Source: Pseudomonadota bacterium (GTDB lineage: Bacteria; Pseudomonadota; Gammaproteobacteria; Steroidobacterales; Steroidobacteraceae). From it: 64,000 nt of DNA. Positions 8,462 to 17,095 of the stretch are shown here, piece by piece. How positions within the stretch are numbered: position 1 is the first letter of the stretch; every line of letters begins with the position of its first letter. Under the pieces are notes generated by a model. The model had not been told where the DNA came from. It ran no database searches and worked only from the letters and a program-made list of their open reading frames with translations. The DNA is taken from assembly GCA_003242685.1 (NCBI GenBank), contig QGVD01000008.1, forward strand, positions 1 to 64,000, in the 5' to 3' direction. Position numbers and translations under genes: made by a program.

Positions 8462-10834
8462 ATGATCAGGCACGGAAGACTCGCAGTGCTGATTCCCGCG
8501 CTATGCAGCGCGGGAGGCGTGCACGTGGTCTCGGCGGCCGAGGCTGCCCGCAATTCGGCGCCGCTTCAGGAAGTGGTCATCGTGGCACCGTACGCGGCTG
8601 CGATCGATCGCGATCTGATTGCGGGCAATGTGCAGAGCGCGACTGCGGAGAGCATCGAAGGCCTGCAGCCACTCGACCTCACGGAGCTGCTCAACCGCAG
8701 CTTCGGCAGCGTCCACATCAATCATGCGCAGAACAATCCGCTGCAGCCGGACGTGAACTTCCGAGGGTTCACGGCGTCGCCTCTGCTCGGCCTGCCGCCG
8801 GGACTCACCGTGTATCAGAACGGCGTGCGCGTGAACGAGCCGTTCGGCGACACGGTCAACTGGGACCTCATTCCGGTTTCCGCGATCGGCGCGGTGCAGC
8901 TCTTCGGCGGTGCGAATCCCGTGTTCGGACTCAACACGCTGGGCGGCGCCCTGTCGGTGCAGATGAAGAACGGCTTCGACTTCGAGGCCACGGAGGTCGA
9001 GTTCTTCGCCGGATCCTTCGACCGGCGCGCCGGCTGGATCCAGCACGGCGCCAACAACGGGCGCACGGGGTACTACTTCAACGTCGACTACTTCGAGGAG
9101 GACGGCTGGCGCTACTTCTCGCGTTCCGACGCGCTGCGTGCCTTCGCGACCTGGGGCCTGCGCGGCGCGAACGGAACGCTCGACATCAGCGGCGCCTACG
9201 CCGACACGAAGCTGCGCGGCAACGGCGCCTCGCCGGCGGAGCTGCTCGCGCTCGATCGCCGTGACGTCTTCACGCATCCGGACATCACGGAGAACAGGCT
9301 GGCGATGCTCATCGTCGAGGGCACGCGGCGCCTGTCACCGAGTCTGCAGCTCGCGGGAAACGTGTACTACCGCGATCTCGACACCGACTCCTTCAACGGT
9401 GACGGGACGGTATTCGAGGAGTGCGAGTTCGACGACGACGAGTTCCTCGTCGAGGATTTCGATGACGTCGACGGCGACGGCAGGTGCACGTTCGGCATCG
9501 ACGACGACATCGAGCTCGTGCGCGACGCGTCGGGTTCACCGATCGAGGCGGAGATGGACGACGAGGAGCTCGACGCCATCAACAACATCAGCCGCCGCAG
9601 ACAGGAGAGCTACGGCGCGTCGCTCCAGCTTCGCGCGCAGAACAGCATCGCGGGCCGCGACAACGACCTGGTGATCGGTGCGGCGTTCACGCAGGCGCGT
9701 GCGAGGTTCGCGTCGGTGGTCGAGGTCGCGCAGCTCCTCGAGGACCGCAGCACGTCGCGCACGGGCATCTTCGCCGACTCGCTGCGGACGAGCGTGCTCA
9801 GCGACGTCGACACGACGAGCCTCTATTTCGCCGACACGCTGAGCCTCACGCCGCGCACGGCCGTGATGCTCGCCGGCCGCTTCGACGAGACGCGCATCCG
9901 CCTCGCCGACCGCAGCGGCATCAGCCCCGAGCTCAACGGCAGCCACAGCTTCGAGCGCTTCAACCCGTCGCTCGGCATCACCTTCCGCGCGACGCCCGCC
10001 GTGACGCTCTACGGCAGCTTCTCGCAGTCGGCGCGCGCGCCGACTCCGGTGGAGCTCGCCTGTGCGAGCGAGGACGCGCCGTGCAATCTGCCGAACGCGT
10101 TCCTCGCGGATCCGCCCCTCGATCAGGTCGTGGCGACGAGCGTGGAAGCCGGTGCGCGCGGTCTGCTCGGTCACGGCCTGCAGTGGCACATCGGCGCGTT
10201 CCACACGGTCAACGAGGACGACATCCTGTTCCAGACGACCGGCGGGCCGCAGGCCAACGTCGGCTTCTTCGACAACGTCAGCGACACTCGCCGCGCGGGC
10301 CTCGAGTTGAGCCTCGCGCAGCGCTTCACGCGCTTCGGTTGGTCCGTGCAGTACAGCCTCGTGGATGCCACGTTCCGCGACGACTTCGTGGTCAACAGCC
10401 CGAATCATCCGATCTTCGACGACGATCCGGATTCGCCGGTGATCGTCGGCGACGACAAGCTGCTGGTGCGGCGCGGCGCGAAGATTCCCGGCATCGCGCG
10501 CCATCAGGCCAACGTGGGGCTGGACTACGCGGTCAACGGGCGGATCCGGCTCGGCGCCGATCTGCAGTACCGCTCCGGCGTCTATCTGCGCGGCGACGAA
10601 CCGAATCTCCTCGGGAAGACCGACTCCTTCGTGGTCCTCAATCTGCGAGGCGAGCTGCGGCTCAGCGACCGCCTGAAGCTGTTCGCCCGCATCGAGAACG
10701 CCCTCGACGAGGATTACGAGACGTTCGGTCTGCTCGGCGAGCCGGACGAGGTGTTCGAGGACTTCTCCGATCCGCGGTTCTACGGCGCCGGTCCGCCCTT
10801 CGGTGCGTGGGTCGGCGTACGATTCATTCCCTGA
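8462..10834 (+). CDS. TonB-dependent receptor with acidic Cys-bracketed insert
   Basis: A 790-residue outer-membrane receptor. A signal peptide ends near residue 26-29, followed by a TonB-box-like EVVIVAP (37-43), a plug domain (about 60-170) and a 22-strand barrel ending close to RFIP. The start ATG 8462 has AGGGGAA just upstream. An unusual extracellular-type insert at residues 321-342 is dominated by Asp/Glu, bracketed by Cys321 and Cys342, and includes DxDxDG (335-340), an EF-hand-like calcium motif. Plug details are like those of vitamin or siderophore receptors, but the ligand is unknown. It diverges from the NarX/NarL-type pair with 153 bases between. Confidence 0.93.
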   Translation: MIRHGRLAVLIPALCSAGGVHVVSAAEAARNSAPLQEVVIVAPYAAAIDRDLIAGNVQSATAESIEGLQPLDLTELLNRSFGSVHINHAQNNPLQPDVNFRGFTASPLLGLPPGLTVYQNGVRVNEPFGDTVNWDLIPVSAIGAVQLFGGANPVFGLNTLGGALSVQMKNGFDFEATEVEFFAGSFDRRAGWIQHGANNGRTGYYFNVDYFEEDGWRYFSRSDALRAFATWGLRGANGTLDISGAYADTKLRGNGASPAELLALDRRDVFTHPDITENRLAMLIVEGTRRLSPSLQLAGNVYYRDLDTDSFNGDGTVFEECEFDDDEFLVEDFDDVDGDGRCTFGIDDDIELVRDASGSPIEAEMDDEELDAINNISRRRQESYGASLQLRAQNSIAGRDNDLVIGAAFTQARARFASVVEVAQLLEDRSTSRTGIFADSLRTSVLSDVDTTSLYFADTLSLTPRTAVMLAGRFDETRIRLADRSGISPELNGSHSFERFNPSLGITFRATPAVTLYGSFSQSARAPTPVELACASEDAPCNLPNAFLADPPLDQVVATSVEAGARGLLGHGLQWHIGAFHTVNEDDILFQTTGGPQANVGFFDNVSDTRRAGLELSLAQRFTRFGWSVQYSLVDATFRDDFVVNSPNHPIFDDDPDSPVIVGDDKLLVRRGAKIPGIARHQANVGLDYAVNGRIRLGADLQYRSGVYLRGDEPNLLGKTDSFVVLNLRGELRLSDRLKLFARIENALDEDYETFGLLGEPDEVFEDFSDPRFYGAGPPFGAWVGVRFIP

Positions 10835-10842
10835 CGGTCACG

Positions 10843-10882
10843 GCGTGCCCGGCGCTCCAAGCTTCAGGTGAGCCGGGCACGC
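10843..10882 (+). terminator. stem-loop after TonB receptor gene
   Basis: Eleven bases at 10843-10853 (GCGTGCCCGGC) are perfectly complementary to 10872-10882 across an 18-base loop, starting 9 bases after the receptor stop. No T-run follows, so it may act as a Rho-dependent end or an RNA-stabilising stem. Confidence 0.45.
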
Positions 10883-10959
10883 TGCTAGCATCGGCGACTT
10901 CGGGCCGCGCCGTTCCAGCGGCGCGGCAGGGAGCCGTCCGACAACTGCAGGGGTGATCC

Positions 10960-11955
10960 ATGACTGTCAGAAACGGAATTGCCGCCATTGCACTCGTCGT
11001 GTTGGCAGCAGGCTGCGGTTCGCGTGAGTCGGAGGCACCACCGGCCGCGCGGGATCAGCAGTCCGGGTCGTCCGCCGCGACTGCCAGTGCGCTGCCGGAC
11101 CGGATCACGATCACGGAAGGCGCCGGGCTCACGCCCGAGGGCGTCGAATACGACACCAAGGGCGAGCGCTTCCTCGTGGGCTCGATCTCCCGCGGCACCG
11201 TATTCGTCGTGGGCACCGATGGCTCGCTGACGCCTTTCGCCGAGGATGCCGAGCTGCGTTCCACGGTCGGCATCGAGGTCGACGAGGAGCGCAACCGCCT
11301 CCTGGTCGCGAACTCCGACGCGTCCGCCTTCGGCGGTCAGTCGGCCGGTCAGGCCAAGCTCGGCATCTTCGATCTCGGCAGCGGCTCGCGCATCGCGATG
11401 ATCGATCTCGCGGCCGCTGGACCGAAGGATGCGAAGAGTCACTTCGCAAACGACCTGACCGTGGGCTCCGACGGCTCGGTGTACGTCACCGACACCATGG
11501 CGCGTGTCGTGTACAGGGTGGATTCGGACAACAACGTGTCCGTGTTCCTTCCGCCCGACTTCGCCGGCGATCAGCAGCCGGCGCTGAACGGCATCGTGTT
11601 CCACCCGTCGGGCTTCCTGCTCATCGCAGACATGCGCGGCGGACAGATCTACAAGGTTCCGGTCGACGATCCGAAGAAGGCGACCGCCGTGAAGCTGTCG
11701 GAGCCCGTGACGGGCGCGGACGGTCTGGTGCTGCATCCGAACGGAAACCTCATCGTCGTGCGCAACGACGATTCGCGCAGCATCGTGGCACTGTCCAGCA
11801 CCGACGACTGGGAGACGGCTACCGTCGCCGCGCGCGGCACGGCGAGCGGTCAGGCGACGACGGCCGCCATCGTGGGCGAAGACGTGTACGTGGTGTATCC
11901 GTTCTTCGGCGATCAGCAGGCGCAACCCTATATCGAGCGCATCCCGCTTCAGTAG
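10960..11955 (+). CDS. SMP-30/NHL-like beta-propeller lipoprotein
   Basis: A 331-residue exported lipoprotein: signal peptide with lipobox LAAGC, Cys19 being the lipidated residue, then a low-complexity linker to about residue 45. The rest forms a six-bladed propeller of the SMP-30/gluconolactonase-NHL type, with recurring blade motifs such as TPEGVEYD, GIEVDEERN, NDLTVGSDG and NGIVFHPSG. Relatives include sugar lactonases, but the metal-binding residues cannot be confirmed by eye, so enzymatic activity is uncertain. AGGGGTG precedes the ATG. It follows the receptor by 125 bases, which include the stem-loop, so it probably has its own promoter. Confidence 0.88.
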   Translation: MTVRNGIAAIALVVLAAGCGSRESEAPPAARDQQSGSSAATASALPDRITITEGAGLTPEGVEYDTKGERFLVGSISRGTVFVVGTDGSLTPFAEDAELRSTVGIEVDEERNRLLVANSDASAFGGQSAGQAKLGIFDLGSGSRIAMIDLAAAGPKDAKSHFANDLTVGSDGSVYVTDTMARVVYRVDSDNNVSVFLPPDFAGDQQPALNGIVFHPSGFLLIADMRGGQIYKVPVDDPKKATAVKLSEPVTGADGLVLHPNGNLIVVRNDDSRSIVALSSTDDWETATVAARGTASGQATTAAIVGEDVYVVYPFFGDQQAQPYIERIPLQ

Positions 11956-11989
11956 CGGAGAGCGTACTCCTGATGGTCGCGGATGCTCC

Positions 11990-12454
11990 TCACCCGGGCT
12001 TCGCGACCATCAGGTAAAACACCGCGACGAGCGAGCAGAACGCGACCACGCCGAGCGCGACCCAGTATCGGAGATACCGCCAGTAGTCCGCGGGCAGATC
12101 CTCTCCCGCGGCCGCCGCGCGTCGCGCCATCTCGCGCATGCGGATCTGTATCCACACGACCGGCAGCCAGCACGCGCCGGCGAGCAGATAGAGCGCGATC
12201 GACCATGCGATCCAGTGCATGTCGAACGAGAATCCTGCGAGGTGCATCAGATAGAAGCCGGAGAGCGGCTGGAAGATCACCGTCGGCGTGGTGAAGACCC
12301 AGTCGGCGATCACGACGTACCTCACGACGACGGCCACGGCGCGCGCGTCGCGCGTGAGGCTGGTGAAGAGCATGTAGAAGGCCGAGCCGATTCCCGTGCC
12401 GAACAGGAACGTCGACGAGAGGATGTGCAGCCACTTGACGACGAGATACTCCAT
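11990..12454 (-). CDS. DUF2269 family integral membrane protein
   Basis: A 154-residue inner-membrane protein with four predicted helices and family-typical features: VKWLHILSSTFLFGTG at the start, then FTTPTVIFQPLSG and HWIAWSIALYLLAGACWLPVVW. The function of DUF2269 is unknown. Its ATG overlaps the stop of the SDR-DoxX gene by one base (TGATG), so the two are co-translated. DUF2269 proteins are often found beside DoxX-type membrane proteins, as here. Confidence 0.9.
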   Translation of the reverse strand: MEYLVVKWLHILSSTFLFGTGIGSAFYMLFTSLTRDARAVAVVVRYVVIADWVFTTPTVIFQPLSGFYLMHLAGFSFDMHWIAWSIALYLLAGACWLPVVWIQIRMREMARRAAAAGEDLPADYWRYLRYWVALGVVAFCSLVAVFYLMVAKPG

Positions 12455-13734
12455 CAGCGCGGCTCCAGCTCGTACAGCAGCCAGATGGCGGCGAGCATCG
12501 GCAGGTTCTTGAGAACCGGTCCGTAAGGATGCAGCCAGAACTCCGGCAGCGCGACGGTGATGATGAGCGTGTAGCCGAAGATCAGCGCGGCCTGCACGAT
12601 CCACAGCAGGCGCCGCCGGCGCAGAGCGAGCGTAGCGATTCCCAGCGCGAGATCGAGCACGCCGGCGCCGTAGAGCAGAACCGTCGCGATCGGGCCCGTT
12701 GCACCGGTGCGGGCGAGCAGCGCATAGCTCTCTTCGACCGGATAGACGCCGAGCGTGACGATTCCCGTCACGATCCACACCGCCGCGATCGAGAAGCGCA
12801 GCAGGGGAAGAAGCCAGCCCAGCAGGCTTTCCGTGCGCACGTGCCGTGCTTCGGATCGCGGTACGAAGTCCTGCACGGGGCGCGGATCGCGCCCGAGCAG
12901 GCCGCGCATGTGCGCAGCGTCGGCGGTGTTGCCGCGCGCGAGCATGTCGAGCGCTTCGGGATCGAGAAGTGAAAAGGGCAGATGCCGGATGAGGCGCGCG
13001 CCGAGCCGCACGATGCTCATCGGCACCTGCAGGAAATGCGCACGCGGGAGGTTCATGGCTTCGCGGAGCCGCGCAAGGTAGTCGCGCAGGAGGAGCGGCT
13101 CGGGGCCCACGAGTGCGATGCGCTGCCGGGAACCGTGCCGGCCTTCGGCGAGAGACACGATCGCCTGCACGACGTCATCGATGTGTATCGGCTGAATGCG
13201 CTGCTCGCCACCGCCCGGAAGCGGGATGAAGGGCAGGCTCGCAAGGAGGGTGAAGAGGCGCGTGCTCGTACCGCCCGGCCCGTAGACGAGCGAGGGCTGG
13301 ACGATGATCCACTCGAGTGGCAGCTCGGCGAGGAAGTCGTCGGCGGCCGCCTTGCTCCGGTGATAGCGGCTGGAGGCGCTCTCGTCGGCGCCGAGCGCCG
13401 AGATCTGCACTACCCGGCGCACGCCCGCTTCCACGCACGCCGAGAAGAGCGCCCGCGGCGCTTCGACGTGGATGGCGTCGAACGTCTGACTGCCGCGTTC
13501 GCGGAAGATCCCGACGGCGTTGATCACAACGTCGACGCCGACGAGCCTTGGCAGCCAGTCAGCCGGCGCGCGATCCCGCGCGAAATCCGCTGCGACGAAA
13601 CGCACGCGCGGATCGTTCACGGAAACGCGATCCGCACGGCGGACCGCGCAGACGATCTCGTGGCCGGCGGCCACGAGCGCCTCGAGGAGCCGCCTGCCGA
13701 TGAATCCCGTCGCGCCGGTCAGCAGAACGACCAA
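12454..13734 (-). CDS. NAD(P)-binding SDR protein fused to a DoxX-like membrane domain
   Basis: A 426-residue two-part protein. Residues 1-290 form an atypical SDR/NmrA-type Rossmann domain: GATGFIG at 7-13 binds the dinucleotide, and Tyr124 and Lys128 form YxxxK. From about residue 305 there are four hydrophobic helices resembling DoxX. Related fusions exist and are usually annotated as nucleoside-diphosphate-sugar epimerase-like, but the substrate is unknown. The likely start is TTG at 13734, with GGGAGG six bases upstream; no ATG fits better. It is the first gene of a two-gene unit with DUF2269. Confidence 0.88.
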   Translation of the reverse strand: MVVLLTGATGFIGRRLLEALVAAGHEIVCAVRRADRVSVNDPRVRFVAADFARDRAPADWLPRLVGVDVVINAVGIFRERGSQTFDAIHVEAPRALFSACVEAGVRRVVQISALGADESASSRYHRSKAAADDFLAELPLEWIIVQPSLVYGPGGTSTRLFTLLASLPFIPLPGGGEQRIQPIHIDDVVQAIVSLAEGRHGSRQRIALVGPEPLLLRDYLARLREAMNLPRAHFLQVPMSIVRLGARLIRHLPFSLLDPEALDMLARGNTADAAHMRGLLGRDPRPVQDFVPRSEARHVRTESLLGWLLPLLRFSIAAVWIVTGIVTLGVYPVEESYALLARTGATGPIATVLLYGAGVLDLALGIATLALRRRRLLWIVQAALIFGYTLIITVALPEFWLHPYGPVLKNLPMLAAIWLLYELEPR

Positions 13735-13838
13735 CTCGCCTCCCTGATGTCGCCGTGCGGGAACCGAGGCCGATCCATACCGTTAGTCGACTGGAGCACG
13801 CAAGCCGGACATCGCCCGATCGACCGGGGAGGCGCAAT

Positions 13839-14309
13839 TTGAGAACCTGGCGCGAGTCTCTGCACGACGCATGGCTCACGGGTGCGAGTGCGAGCCTGCT
13901 GTCCACGGCCGCGCTCGGTATCTGCGGCCGCATCGAGCAGGGAACGGCCGTCGGGCCGAACAACGGTCCCAGCCAGTGGCTGTGGGGTGAGCAGGCAGCG
14001 TTCGAGCGCCGCGCGACGTTGCAACACACCGCCGCGGGCTACGCGATCCATCACCTGATGTCGACCTTCTGGGCGGCACTCCACGAGCGGCTCTTCGGCG
14101 GAGTCGCTGCGACCGGGAGCGTTCCGCAGACGCTCGCCGCCGGAGCGCTCACGTCGGCCCTTGCATGTTTCGTCGACTACCGGCTCACGCCGCGCCGGCT
14201 GCGGCCAGGATTCGAGAAGCAGCTCAGCCGGACGGCGCTCTTCTTCGTGTATGCCGCATTCGCTGCCGGGCTGGTGCTCCCACAGCTCGTCCGGCGGCTG
14301 CGTGTGTGA
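13839..14309 (+). CDS. small membrane protein of unknown function
   Basis: A 156-residue protein I do not recognise. It has hydrophobic stretches near residues 13-30, 60-80, 90-112 and 130-150, consistent with four membrane helices, and a conserved-looking FVDYRLTPRRLRPGFEKQLS loop between the last two. The best start is TTG 13839, six bases after GGGGAGG; starting upstream would add an Arg/Pro-rich tail. It diverges from the SDR-DoxX gene and its stop abuts that of the convergent TonB-like gene. The membrane location fits the neighbouring membrane-protein genes. Confidence 0.75.
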   Translation: MRTWRESLHDAWLTGASASLLSTAALGICGRIEQGTAVGPNNGPSQWLWGEQAAFERRATLQHTAAGYAIHHLMSTFWAALHERLFGGVAATGSVPQTLAAGALTSALACFVDYRLTPRRLRPGFEKQLSRTALFFVYAAFAAGLVLPQLVRRLRV

Positions 14310-14981
14310 TCAGTGATTCGCCGCGGCGTAGCGGTGCCGCAGACCGAACTCGATGGGAATCATGACGAGCGCCTTGCGCGCCACGCCGTCCTCGACGTAA
14401 GGCGTGAACAGCGCGTTCGCGACCGCCGCACGCGCAGCCGCATCGAGACGCGGGTAGCCGCTCGAGGTCTCGACGTCGATGCGCATCGCGCGTCCGCGCT
14501 CGTCGATCAGTACCCGCAGCACGACGAGACCTTCCTCGCGCGCCTTGCGCGATTCGGGCGGATAGCGCGGCTGCGGCGGTCGCACGTAGACGACTTCCGA
14601 AATCAGCTTCGGTTCCTGCGTACGCGCGGCTGCCTGAACGGGCTGCGCGGGCGGCGGAGGAGGAGGCAGCGTGATCGCCGTGCTCGCAGGAGCCTCCGCG
14701 GGCATCGTGAGCTCGATGTCGGGAGGCCTTACGTCGAGAGCAAGCGAGACGAGCGCGGGCTCGGTGATCACCGGAGCGGGTGGTGCCGGTTCGCGCTCGG
14801 TGAGCAGCACGGCCTCGATCGGTGTGGACTCGATAGTAGATTCACGGACTGACATGCCCGTGGAGAGAGCGTAGAACGCTCCACCGTGCAGCAGCGCGAT
14901 CGCGAGCCACGAGACAGCCCGCCGGGCCATTCCGCCCAGACCGACTGATCCGTGCACCGAGAACGCCGGCTGCCAGGACAT
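14310..14981 (-). CDS. TonB family energy transducer
   Basis: A 223-residue TonB-like protein: one N-terminal helix (about 22-40) containing Ser24 and His32, a Pro-rich periplasmic stretch with PPPPPP (about 105-120), and a C-terminal TonB domain (about 135-215) with RYPPESRKAREEGLVVLRVLIDE-type strands. It would couple ExbB-ExbD proton flow to outer-membrane receptors; no exbBD lies in the window. The helix His echoes that of E. coli TonB, but spacing to Ser differs. A Fur-box promoter lies directly upstream, so iron-regulated expression is expected. An alternative start at residue 18 is possible. Confidence 0.88.
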   Translation of the reverse strand: MSWQPAFSVHGSVGLGGMARRAVSWLAIALLHGGAFYALSTGMSVRESTIESTPIEAVLLTEREPAPPAPVITEPALVSLALDVRPPDIELTMPAEAPASTAITLPPPPPPAQPVQAAARTQEPKLISEVVYVRPPQPRYPPESRKAREEGLVVLRVLIDERGRAMRIDVETSSGYPRLDAAARAAVANALFTPYVEDGVARKALVMIPIEFGLRHRYAAANH

Positions 14982-14992
14982 GGTATTCCGTA

Positions 14993-15022
14993 TTGCGAAT
15001 GAGAATGACTCTCAATTATAGT
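14993..15022. promoter_or_regulatory. Fur box overlapping a promoter between tonB-like and PepSY genes
   Basis: At 15000-15014 the sequence TGAGAAT-G-ACTCTCA is a 7-1-7 inverted repeat; the first arm matches six of seven positions of the Fur heptamer TGATAAT. It lies between a -35-like TTGCGA (14993-14998) and a -10-like TATAGT (15017-15022), spacing 18, reading towards the PepSY gene, and only 18 bases before the divergent tonB-like ATG. Repression of both genes when iron is plentiful is the natural inference. Confidence 0.75.
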
Positions 15023-15113
15023 CGCCCGCCGCTGGAAAGGTAGCCCCCGGTTCTTCCTGCGTGCGCCGTCGTCGCGGCCCCGGCCGCCACGGCTCCAACA
15101 GCGAGCTCCATCG

Positions 15114-16334
15114 ATGCGTAACGTCGTTTTTCAGCTCCACTGGCTGCTCGGCATCACGGCCGGCGTCGTGCTGGCAATCGTCGGCGTGACGGGGGCGGTG
15201 CTCTCCTTCGAGCACCAGATCCTCGACCTCCTCAATGCCGACGTTAAGAAGGTGACCGTGCGACCGGGTGGTCCGCTCGAGCCTCCGGAGCTGCTCGAGC
15301 GCATCCGCAGCGCGCACCCGGACCGCCGCATCCTCAGCCTCGTGGTTTCGGGCGAGCCGGACGAGTCGGCGCGCGTGACGTTCGCCTTCCAGGGCGAGGC
15401 CGGGGAGCGGCCGCAGCAGGGGCCGCCAGGTCGCGGACCGCGCGGCGAGTCGCATTACGTCGATCCGTACACCGGCGAGCTCATCCCGGGCGCCGGCAAT
15501 CGAGGCGAGGCCTTCTTCCGCGCGGCGATGCAGCTCCATCGCTGGCTGATGGTCGGCGGGATCGGCGACCGCGACATCGGCCGGCAGATCGTCGGCGCCT
15601 CGACCATTGCGCTCATCTTCTTCGCGGTGTCGGGAATCTACCTGCGCTGGCCTCACCGCCGCGCGCGCGACTGGCGCGTGTGGCTCACGTTCAATCCCCG
15701 CATGAAGGGCAGCCGCTTCCTGTGGCATCTGCACGCGGTCGCCGGCACGTGGGTGGTGGTCTTCTATCTGATCATGGGGCTCACCGGGCTCTACTGGTCG
15801 TACGAGTGGTACCGCGACGGGCTCTACGCGCTCACCGGAACGGAGAGACCTCAGCAGGGACCGCAGGGACAGCGCGGCGGCGGTGTGCCGGTGGCGGAGA
15901 GAGGCGAACCCGTCACGGACATCTCGCGCGCCTGGGATGCGTTCGTCCGCGAGACGGAAAGCCACGGATTCAGCACGGCAACGCTCAATCTCTCGAACGG
16001 CAACGCGATCGAGATCCGCTATCTCGACGCCGCTCCGCGTCACGAGCGCGCCTTCAACACACTGCGCGTCGCGGCGGACGGCGCCGTGCAGAGCCACGAT
16101 CGCTACGCGGACCGGCCCTTCGGTGCGCGGCTGGTGGCGAGCATCTTCCCGCTGCACTCGGGCAGCTACTTCGGAATCGTGGGCACGGTGCTGTTCATGT
16201 TCGCGAGTCTCGCGATGCCCCTTTTCACCGTGACGGGCTGGATGCTGTATCTGGAGCGGCGCCGCAGGAAGCGGATGAGGCTCAGCGAGTCAGCCCCATC
16301 CACCGCTCGAGCTGCTCCACGCGGCTTCGACTGA
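15114..16334 (+). CDS. PepSY-associated TM helix protein, likely iron-regulated reductase
   Basis: A 406-residue inner-membrane protein with four helices (about 8-30, 160-185, 205-230, 345-370) separated by large periplasmic PepSY regions. Family signatures include FQLHWLLGITAGVVLAIVGVTG at the start, MQLHRWLM, WHLHAVAGTW and GLTGLYWSYEWY. His residues in the helices could bind haem. Relatives such as FsrB/PiuB-like proteins reduce ferric siderophores in the periplasm. The Fur box upstream supports an iron role. A Gly/Gln/Arg-rich loop (QQGPPGRGPRG and a second similar one) is unusual. Its last 53 bases overlap the convergent LytTR gene. Confidence 0.88.
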   Translation: MRNVVFQLHWLLGITAGVVLAIVGVTGAVLSFEHQILDLLNADVKKVTVRPGGPLEPPELLERIRSAHPDRRILSLVVSGEPDESARVTFAFQGEAGERPQQGPPGRGPRGESHYVDPYTGELIPGAGNRGEAFFRAAMQLHRWLMVGGIGDRDIGRQIVGASTIALIFFAVSGIYLRWPHRRARDWRVWLTFNPRMKGSRFLWHLHAVAGTWVVVFYLIMGLTGLYWSYEWYRDGLYALTGTERPQQGPQGQRGGGVPVAERGEPVTDISRAWDAFVRETESHGFSTATLNLSNGNAIEIRYLDAAPRHERAFNTLRVAADGAVQSHDRYADRPFGARLVASIFPLHSGSYFGIVGTVLFMFASLAMPLFTVTGWMLYLERRRRKRMRLSESAPSTARAAPRGFD

Positions 16335-17082
16335 CGTCGAGCCGCACGCCGTTGCGCAGGCGGACGGCGTAGTCGCCGCCGGGATCGCGCAGCAGCGCTT
16401 CGATGAGCTCGAGGCGCACGATGGCCGAGCGGTGCACACGGAAGAAGCGTTCGGGATCGAGCCGTTCCTCCAGGGTCTGCATGCGCTCGCGGATGACGTA
16501 CGTCTTGTCGCCGACGTGGAGCTCGGCGTAGGGACCGCTCGCGGTGATGTAGTCGATCTGCTCGACGGGCACCACGCGCACCTGGCCGCGCATCTCTACG
16601 GCGACGCGTTCGAGATAGCCGCGATGCGCCGGAGCGGCGCTCTGGTCCTGAGCGGGTGACTTTCCCGCCGCGAGCAGCTCGCGCAGCCGGTCCGACAGCC
16701 GTCCGACTTCCTCGAGCTCGATCATGCGCCGCGCCCTGCGGAAGGCCTGCTCGAAGCGCTCGTCGTCGAAGGGCTTGACGAGGTAGTCGATGGCGGCGAG
16801 CTCGAAGGCCTTGAGCGCGTACTGGTCGTAGGCCGTGACGAAGATCGTAGGCGGCATGCGCTCCGGGCCGATCTCGCGCACGACGTCGAGCCCGGTCTTG
16901 CCGGGCATCTGCACGTCGAGGAAGACGAGCTGAGGAGAGAGGTTCCTGATCGCGGAAATCGCAGCTTCACCGCTCGCGGCGGTACCGACGATCTCGACGC
17001 CGGGCTCGCGGCCGAGGAGATCCTGCAGCCGCTGCCGCGCAAGGGATTCGTCGTCGACGATGAGCACACGGAGCGGGTTCAC
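16282..17082 (-). CDS. LytTR-type response regulator
   Basis: A 266-residue regulator with a receiver (Asp10-Asp11, phospho-acceptor Asp56 in LVFLDVQMP, Lys103 in YLVKPFD) and a LytTR DNA-binding domain from about residue 160 (ITASGPYAELHVGDKTYVIR, then FFRVHRSAIV). LytTR proteins bind direct repeats with roughly 12-bp spacing. It begins 13 bases after the LytS-type kinase gene, forming an AlgZ/AlgR-like pair. Its 3' end overlaps the PepSY gene by 53 bases on the other strand. Targets are unknown. Confidence 0.95.
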   Translation of the reverse strand: MNPLRVLIVDDESLARQRLQDLLGREPGVEIVGTAASGEAAISAIRNLSPQLVFLDVQMPGKTGLDVVREIGPERMPPTIFVTAYDQYALKAFELAAIDYLVKPFDDERFEQAFRRARRMIELEEVGRLSDRLRELLAAGKSPAQDQSAAPAHRGYLERVAVEMRGQVRVVPVEQIDYITASGPYAELHVGDKTYVIRERMQTLEERLDPERFFRVHRSAIVRLELIEALLRDPGGDYAVRLRNGVRLDVSRSRVEQLERWMGLTR

Positions 17083-17095
17083 GCCGGCGCTCCCT

